Source: Entonaema liquescens
Lineage: Eukaryota; Ascomycota; Sordariomycetes; Xylariales; Xylariaceae
Assembly: GCA_902805475.1 (NCBI GenBank)
Contig: CADCSX010000001.1
Location: forward strand, 1,612,001-1,676,000
Length of the DNA: 64,000 bases
Direction: 5' to 3'
A program made the translations under genes and the position numbers. How positions within the stretch are numbered: the stretch's first letter is position 1; every line of letters begins with the position of its first letter. The notes under the pieces are model-generated. The model saw nothing but the letters and a program-made list of their open reading frames with translations, made no database searches and had not been told where the DNA came from. Of this stretch, positions 58,019 through 64,000 are shown piece after piece.

Positions 58019-61000
58019 ATGACGGACGAAGTCGAGCGGCTCGCAATCGCGCCTTTTAGGGAGATTGTAGAAAAAGGCAACACAGCAATTGAAAATGCGC
58101 CGAATGCTGACGAGGAAACGTCACCGCTTATGCTCAAGGCAGCACAAAACTTAGTTAGGGAAGGCGAACGAGCGTTGAAGCGGATCGAGCCGCTCTGCAC
58201 TAAGAACTTTGAAGAGTATGGCGTCAACTTTGTTGATGCGATCAAGGAGAACGGTAAGGTTTATTCGTCTAGGATATATAATAGGCCAATCGAGAAGTAT
58301 AAGTTAACCAACCTATTCGTGCGCATTAGACGAAATCGCGCAGTTCCGATCCGAGCTGGAGGACTTGTTATGGGATTTCGACGACTATGTTGAGCCTGAC
58401 GACTTCGATCCTACCAAGTTCGATGAGCTACAAAAAGCTTCGAGGAGAGCTGCTCCCAAGATCGTGGATATCCTCAAACGGATGAAATTGGTTGCTCCCG
58501 CACCAGCATTACTACCGTCTCCTACTACGAGGAGTAGAGCGCCGTCAGCAGCCCCTGACCATGTGAATAACCTACATTATGGGCAAATATCATCAACAAG
58601 TATTATCGTCAACCCTCCAGCGGCCATGTCGACAGAGAAGCTGATAGAAGAGACAGAGCTGCAACTGGGCAGCATGATGGGAGCGGTGGCTGGCCCCGAT
58701 GAAGGTCTGGAACTACCCCGCGATCGGTAAGCGACCCCGACCGACGAAGCAACTCGCACCACTCTGAAGTATCCGATGCCACCTCGGAACATCCGCCAAG
58801 ACCGCCCTCAGCCGACCCATGGCAGGTCGGAATGGCCCCGCCTGTCAGTCCCGTGGATCATTCGGTCGAGGGTGACCGATGGGAACGTCGCCCCCCTGTC
58901 CCCAACGACTCCCCAACTATCCCTCCAGCACAGCCGGTTAGTCCCCTCGGTAGTCTCACCGCCCCCCTACGTATTCGGAACGGGACCGGCGACTCTCTCA
59001 ATCTAACCCAAAGGGACGTCGAAGACGGCCGAATGCGTGCGGCTTCGCAAAGCCAAGCGACGACCAGCGACGGGTCTCGGTCTCCGGGGAAAAGGAATCG
59101 CTGGACTAACTCTACGCAGGGTTCAACATATATATCTCACAGCGGCTTTACGTCTGCAAGTAGGTCGCCTTCCAATGAAGGCTCTACAGCATGGCCTGGA
59201 CAACTCCGTGATCCGTCGTCTAGCCGGTCACCTTCGGATACATCTTCCGTTCTTGGTCGTACCCCATCCATCCCCGAAAACATTGCTATTAACACACAGG
59301 GCCCAAAGACTACTCTCCCACCTATCCCTAGCTTCCCCGAGACAGACTTCCTTAGTCAGAGCTCCAGAGAGGGGTCAAGAGAGAGGTAACCGTCGTACCA
59401 CTCGCCACCCATCAACTGAGTCTATCAACAGCTCAGTTTTCGATATAGTAGATTGCATGAGCCCTACCACCGCTGCCGCTGCAGCTACTGCTACCACTAC
59501 TGCTCCTAACACATATCGAAACTCGGTCTTATCGGTCGAACCCATTAGCCCGGGACAACAACCACCAGAGTATATCGGACTTCCGCCTATTTATCAACGC
59601 GCAGCGACGAACGGCAGCATATCCTCCGGAATGGGCACTATTACCAACCACTCTTCCTCTACTCTGATGCCGGTCCGCCGCCCCAGTACTCAAGTCCCGG
59701 GTACCGTAGATTCGGGCCTAATCCCGGTCGACGCGGAAAACCCCATGCCGGACGAACAGCCCATCCCCGCGCGAGAACCGGATTGTTCGATAGGTCCGTA
59801 TAGCTCCTTCTACAAACTCAAGGGGTTTTGCAAGGGCGCAGAAGAGGTCATGGCTGGCCGCCTCGGCTTCAAGAAAATCAAACGGCCCGTTGGTGTAAGT
59901 CACGATATGGTTTGTATATGTCGCGTTGATCCCGCGTGCAGTATTAACAGAGAATATATAGGGCTTTTCAATGGCCGTAGTAGCGAAGTGCAACCACTGT
60001 TTATTTGAGATCGACTTTAAGTCGGTCGAGCAAGACTTGAATAACGACTGTAAGATCTATCTTCATTGCATTTATACGTGGATTTCGTCTTACACATTAC
60101 CTAGCTTCCGGTAGTTTTACCTCCAATTCTATCGGATTTCGACTACGTATACTCCAAAAGAGCCATCTGCAAATCCGACATGTAGAGGAACAGCTATACG
60201 GATGTTTGTTCTGTATCCAGGAGGGTAAGACTGTCGAAGAGAGCGATGCTACGGTCTTCTTCAACCAGAGCCAATTATTCGCTCACTTGGCACGGCATCC
60301 TCGCCCACTTCCCGTCATCCCTGGTTTAACTGTAGTCGAAGCGCCAGAGATACCACCGGCGTTCAGGGATAACTTTGACCTTCACTTACCACATCCACCA
60401 ATGCTATCCGTCATGGTTGGGCTCTCACGAGAGCTCTCGAGATTACCCTCTGCTATTGCGACGGAGACGAGAAAGATACAGAACGGGGTTATGCGTTCGC
60501 CACCGGGTAGAGATCCGGTCTTACACTTCGCCATTGGAGCCCGAATAATCGGCATCGAGTTCCCGGTCAAGTACGAAGGTAAATGGGGTATCGGCTGGCA
60601 CGATGGTGTGCGCGCAGCATTCGAAGCCGACTCCGTCCAGATTGACGCTCCGCCAAAGGCCGAGATTAAGATGCAAGGCACGAGTAACGTGCAAGCTGTG
60701 GCGCGATGGAAGTGGAATCAGAAGAACGATGATAGGTGGTTAAAATTCGACAAGGGAGATGTTATTAAGAACATTGGTTGTAAGTTTCCGTCTACTTACT
60801 TTGACTTCAGTAACACCCAAGCTTCTCTGATATATGTTAACACCTTATTCTTATCAGGGGCATACACCGACCACTGGTGCTGGTCCGGCACCACGTCGAA
60901 GGGCTGGGGGATCTTCCCACAGTCCCATCTCGACCCAGGCTCGATCAGGACCGTCCAACCCGGAGACAACGCCAGCATCAATAGCTGGGAGAAGGAAAAG

Positions 61001-61117
61001 AAACCACGATTTCAACTCTCTCTCCGAAAGAACGCAGACCGTAAATATGGGTCTCTCAGTTCCCTCACTCCCACTAGCGAGGCACCGCCCGTCCCTAGCA
61101 GAGCGGGCGTGTACTAG
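58019..61117 (+). CDS. Large fungal SH3-like domain protein, with two frame breaks
   Basis: Start ATG 58019 (MTDEVERLAIAPFREIVEKG). Exons: 58019-58253; 58330 to 59894 with breaks; 59962-60049; 60105-60779; 60858-61117. Clear introns are 58254-58329, 59895-59961, 60050-60104 and 60780-60857. The N-terminus is helical and acidic. The middle is Ser/Pro-rich and disordered. A Cys-containing conserved region follows (AKCNHCLFEIDF, LYGCLFCIQEG, FFNQSQLFAHLARHPRPLP), and the protein ends with an SH3-like fold (WKWNQKNDDRWLKFDKGDVI, WSGTTSKGWGIFPQSHLD). Two shifts are needed. Near 58716-58719 (a CCCC run) the frame moves by a missing base; otherwise it ends at 58730. At about 59386 the frame moves again, explainable either by an indel in GAGAGAGG or by a 46-bp intron (59386-59431, GT..AG, weak branch site). 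Function unknown; the SH3-like end suggests a binding role in signalling or cytoskeleton. Confidence 0.7.
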
Positions 61118-62390
61118 TGCGAGCCCATCTATTACTACTACTTCTACTACTACTACTTCTACTACTACTACTCCATACCATCGTTTCCTCGAGTCATGAT
61201 CAAACTACTTTGATTTCCCCCCACACGGGACTCTGTCACACTATCTAGCAAGATCAACTACTAGTTTCTCTTTTAGTGCGTATACCACATACACCGGTGC
61301 CGGTAGATGGGCAAAAGCTAACGCTGGGCAAAGAAAATGGGTCATAGATCACGACGATCAACCGGGTTTCCCTGTCCGGAAGAAGAAAAAAAATAAAATT
61401 TAACATATATACACCGTTATCCGACGGCAGGAATATTATAATGATATATGGTTGGCACGGCACGATTATCTATAAATTACTTACTCACTCGACGTATACC
61501 CCTTTCCCTTTCGGATGCTAAATTTTTTCGACACCAGGAGGGATATGTTGTCCTTTACGCGGGGGCTGGGATCTAGGATAGGCAGGCAGGCAGGTTGTGT
61601 GTGTACTTTTTTTTTTCCTCGCCTTTTGGAGGCGTGGGTATAGCGCTTGGTGTGAGGTATTGATGATTGTTGGGATACGCGAGTTTGGCATAGTCGAGTC
61701 GAGCGGAATTCTGGATAACCGCTTTCTTGATAAAAAACCTTTGACTATTGTAATAACAATAGGGTATGCGAGGTTGTAGGCTTGGGTTAGATACTTAAGA
61801 TTCAGGTAGAAATTAGGTACTTGGTTCTACAGGCCATAAGAGTCGCCGTTGGCTAGTTTGAGATAATTCAGATAGCTTATGCCCTCATTATCACTACTGA
61901 TGCTCTTCACTACTTGAAGTATCTGCTATGAGTGTATATCAAGTAAGAACCAATGTATGGCTGATAGTCGTAGACGTTTGATGAACTTCATAAGTTAAGT
62001 ATTATAAGCCCTTGATATAAAGACTTGTCTTATTAAGCTAAAGATTAACCTGGTAGATCTCTTTAACTGTAAATGTATAAGATTGCCCGTCACTTTAGAT
62101 CAAGGGTTCCCGTGCGTTTCTCTCTAACTAGTGACGTCATTACTTGGGAGTATTTGTAGCGCTGATATACTTGCTACAGAAGTTCAGTCAAATAACATTT
62201 ATCACAAGCTGCTAGATCTTAATATTCGTCTTAAGTATCTTATTAAACCTCTTCTACTCAGTGCCGTATAGGCTTCTCGAGCCCTACCTTTCAATAGTCT
62301 ATGCTTTGTCTCGTAAATCTATCCAAAAGACATAATCTACGACCTTACCTTTCTCTACTCAGCTCACAAATTCTCTCGTCCCCTGTCACA
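61118..62390. other. Intergenic region
   Basis: 3' flank of the SH3-like gene with a trinucleotide repeat at 61131-61171, then non-coding DNA up to the next gene. The last 100 bp are pyrimidine-rich leader. Confidence 0.5.
61131..61171. repeat. TAC/ACT trinucleotide microsatellite
   Basis: Imperfect run of TACTAC interrupted by TTC, just past the SH3-like stop codon. Confidence 0.9.
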
Positions 62391-63263
62391 ATGAGTTGGA
62401 TGGACTCGTGGTCGCGGCCCGGCAAGTCGCAAGCAACGCCGGCGCCATACTATCTTCTTCCGGGGGGTGAATCGACACCCTACTGCCGCTCATGCGGCCG
62501 AGTCATAAGCTCACGCCGGACAAATACGACAGCAGCGCACGACTCTAACAGAAATGTGTCAAGTTACTGTTCCCAGCGCTGCCGAAACACCAAGCCACGG
62601 AAACTGGACCGGGAAATCGAGGCTACATTTGTGCGCATGCTTACTGGCGATAGTGATAACGGTGCTAGCCAAGTCCACCATGACAAGAAATCGAAAAAAC
62701 GCATGGTCAAGGGTGATTCGCGCATCATTGTCTCCTGCGACGAAGTGGAAAAGGCTATGTTCGGAGATCATACGGACCCGGACAAGACGTCTGGACGAAA
62801 GAAGAACCGCGCCTCGAGGGTCCTCCCAGCAGTCTCCGACGATGGGCCGGAAGGAGATGGCATCGCAGAGACATTGGAGGACGGAGACAGCGCCGTGGGT
62901 CTCGACGATAACGAAGACAACTCATCGGTAGACGGGGACGTTCTAGCGCGCATGGCCATACGAAGCGGGACTCGGATTCGACCGCCACAGACCGTATCGC
63001 AGGTCAACGGGAGTGTAGGCGGAGAAAAGGGACGAGCGGAGCGGAGCGAGGAGACGGAAGAACACTTACAACGGAGGCTCGAAGGGCAGCGCAGAGCCCA
63101 GCAACGTGAAATGGTCCGCAGTGCCGCGCGTAGAGGCGTAGTTTTCGGATTCGCCATCGGCAACGGTGCCGCAGCTCCGAGAAAATGCGAGGCTGTTATG
63201 CAAGGGAAGATTGTCGAGCCAAGTTTTGCGAAAGGCGACTGGGGAATAAGGTGGAGGGAATGA
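62391..63263 (+). CDS. Uncharacterised fungal protein with CxxC...CxxxC motif (290 aa)
   Basis: Single exon. ATG 62391 (MSWMDSWSRPG) is preferred because an in-frame ATG at 62301 would add 30 residues of low-complexity sequence. Near the N-terminus YCRSCGRVI and, 27 residues later, YCSQRCRNTKPR form a four-Cys arrangement that could bind one zinc. The centre is acidic (DGPEGDGIAETLEDGD, DDNEDNSSVDGD). The C-terminal part is Arg/Gln/Glu-rich (probable helix) and ends with a Gly/Ala-rich segment and KGDWGIRWRE. I believe it is a conserved Pezizomycotina family of unknown function, but cannot name it. No signal peptide; a nuclear or cytosolic place is a guess from charge. Confidence 0.68.
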   Translation: MSWMDSWSRPGKSQATPAPYYLLPGGESTPYCRSCGRVISSRRTNTTAAHDSNRNVSSYCSQRCRNTKPRKLDREIEATFVRMLTGDSDNGASQVHHDKKSKKRMVKGDSRIIVSCDEVEKAMFGDHTDPDKTSGRKKNRASRVLPAVSDDGPEGDGIAETLEDGDSAVGLDDNEDNSSVDGDVLARMAIRSGTRIRPPQTVSQVNGSVGGEKGRAERSEETEEHLQRRLEGQRRAQQREMVRSAARRGVVFGFAIGNGAAAPRKCEAVMQGKIVEPSFAKGDWGIRWRE

Positions 63264-64000
63264 GGATAAGTACCAAAGTTCAAACCTCTAGGGAAGACAC
63301 TATCGTCTTGGCCTCCCTTACATGCTCTCGGCTATCGTGGTTGAACGCGTTTCAACGCGGTTCGCGTGCTATCGGGGGGTTCGGGTTTGCGATATTCAGG
63401 CCCCCCGTACCCATACTAGAATCTCGATGCTTGTCTTAATATATCCACCCAGTGTTCCCGAATTGAGATTGCGATCAACTCAAACCAACGCGCGCATAAT
63501 GGGACAAGCAACTGTGTAACGTAAGACGACTAGACTGCGAAACCAGTTAAACGCGCTCTTGGAACTTGATAGGAGTTAAACGAGCTTACCCATAAAGTCG
63601 AATTCCTATGGTAAAGAGAGAATTAGAGAACGGCAGAACCAGACTTACATATACGTAGCTCTCAACTACCTAGTCTAGATAAGCCTGTACAGCTAAGGTT
63701 GCTACTCGACATCGATACTTCTCGGAATAAACTTTTACTCTCGTCCGTATTTCGTATTCGAGGAACTGGACTGACGATATCAAAACCTTGCTTATTGATA
63801 ACATGCTTGCCGTAGGAGCATTGTTAATTAAAGCACACAGACCGAATCGGCCGACACGTGGTTGGCGCCATGGTTTGATTCCCTGCCAAATCAAAGCACA
63901 GACGGGAAATGCCACGTGTGATGCCTGTAATCAGTCCAGTTCCTCGCCAGCCGCAGGAATCCCTTTCAGGGTGAAAATAAAACTGACGCAAGGGGTGATA
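63264..64000. other. Intergenic, to the window end
   Basis: No gene or repeat supported. Small ORFs here need non-ATG starts. Confidence 0.4.

Overview
The window is nuclear DNA of a filamentous ascomycete (Pezizomycotina, probably Sordariomycetes). The genes have short introns of about 50-80 bp with GTRAGT-type donors, CTRAC branch sites and YAG acceptors. Their products belong to well-known fungal families. One transposon copy is mutated to extreme AT richness, as expected of repeat-induced point mutation (RIP). I see no bacterial operon structure, rRNA, convincing tRNA or CRISPR array.

Layout. 0.5-3.9 kb (-): a 1106-residue DUF676-type serine esterase. 7.4-10.2 kb (+): an RBR E3 ubiquitin ligase with an Arg/Ser-rich N-terminus. 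10.9-11.8 kb (-): a type I membrane protein with two PPxY motifs. 15.2-19.05 kb (-): two related small secreted proteins, each with a C-terminal phase-1 intron and two inferred 5'-UTR introns. 20.3-21.0 kb (+): a decayed phosphotransferase-like gene. 22.1-23.8 kb: a small membrane protein (+) and a mitochondrial K+/H+ exchange-related protein (-), tail to tail. 24.4 kb: a 266-bp MITE. 25.5-26.6 kb (+): an SRF1-like regulator of phospholipase D. 27.8-30.4 kb (+): cullin-1. 31.8-34.2 kb (-): AVL9. 36.7-39.9 kb (-): BRO1. 41.9-43.7 kb (-): mitochondrial DnaJ (MDJ1). 44.8-47.8 kb: a 3-kb RIP-mutated TIR transposon. 48.2-48.8 kb (-): SAP30-like Sin3-binding protein. 52.7-53.7 kb (-): a GC-rich alpha/beta hydrolase. 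58.0-61.1 kb (+): a large SH3-like protein. 62.4-63.3 kb (+): a small Cys-motif protein.

Most of these are housekeeping genes without cluster logic. Several touch ubiquitin and membrane traffic (RBR ligase, PPxY protein, cullin-1, AVL9, BRO1), but each has its own promoter and I do not claim co-regulation. The less ordinary content is the secreted-protein pair with its conserved 5'-UTR splice architecture, the two DNA-transposon relics, the phosphotransferase relic, and three otherwise intact genes with single-base frame breaks. The frame breaks may be assembly errors or real lesions.

All exon boundaries were placed by hand from splice motifs, reading-frame continuity and remembered family features. 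No alignment or transcript data were available.
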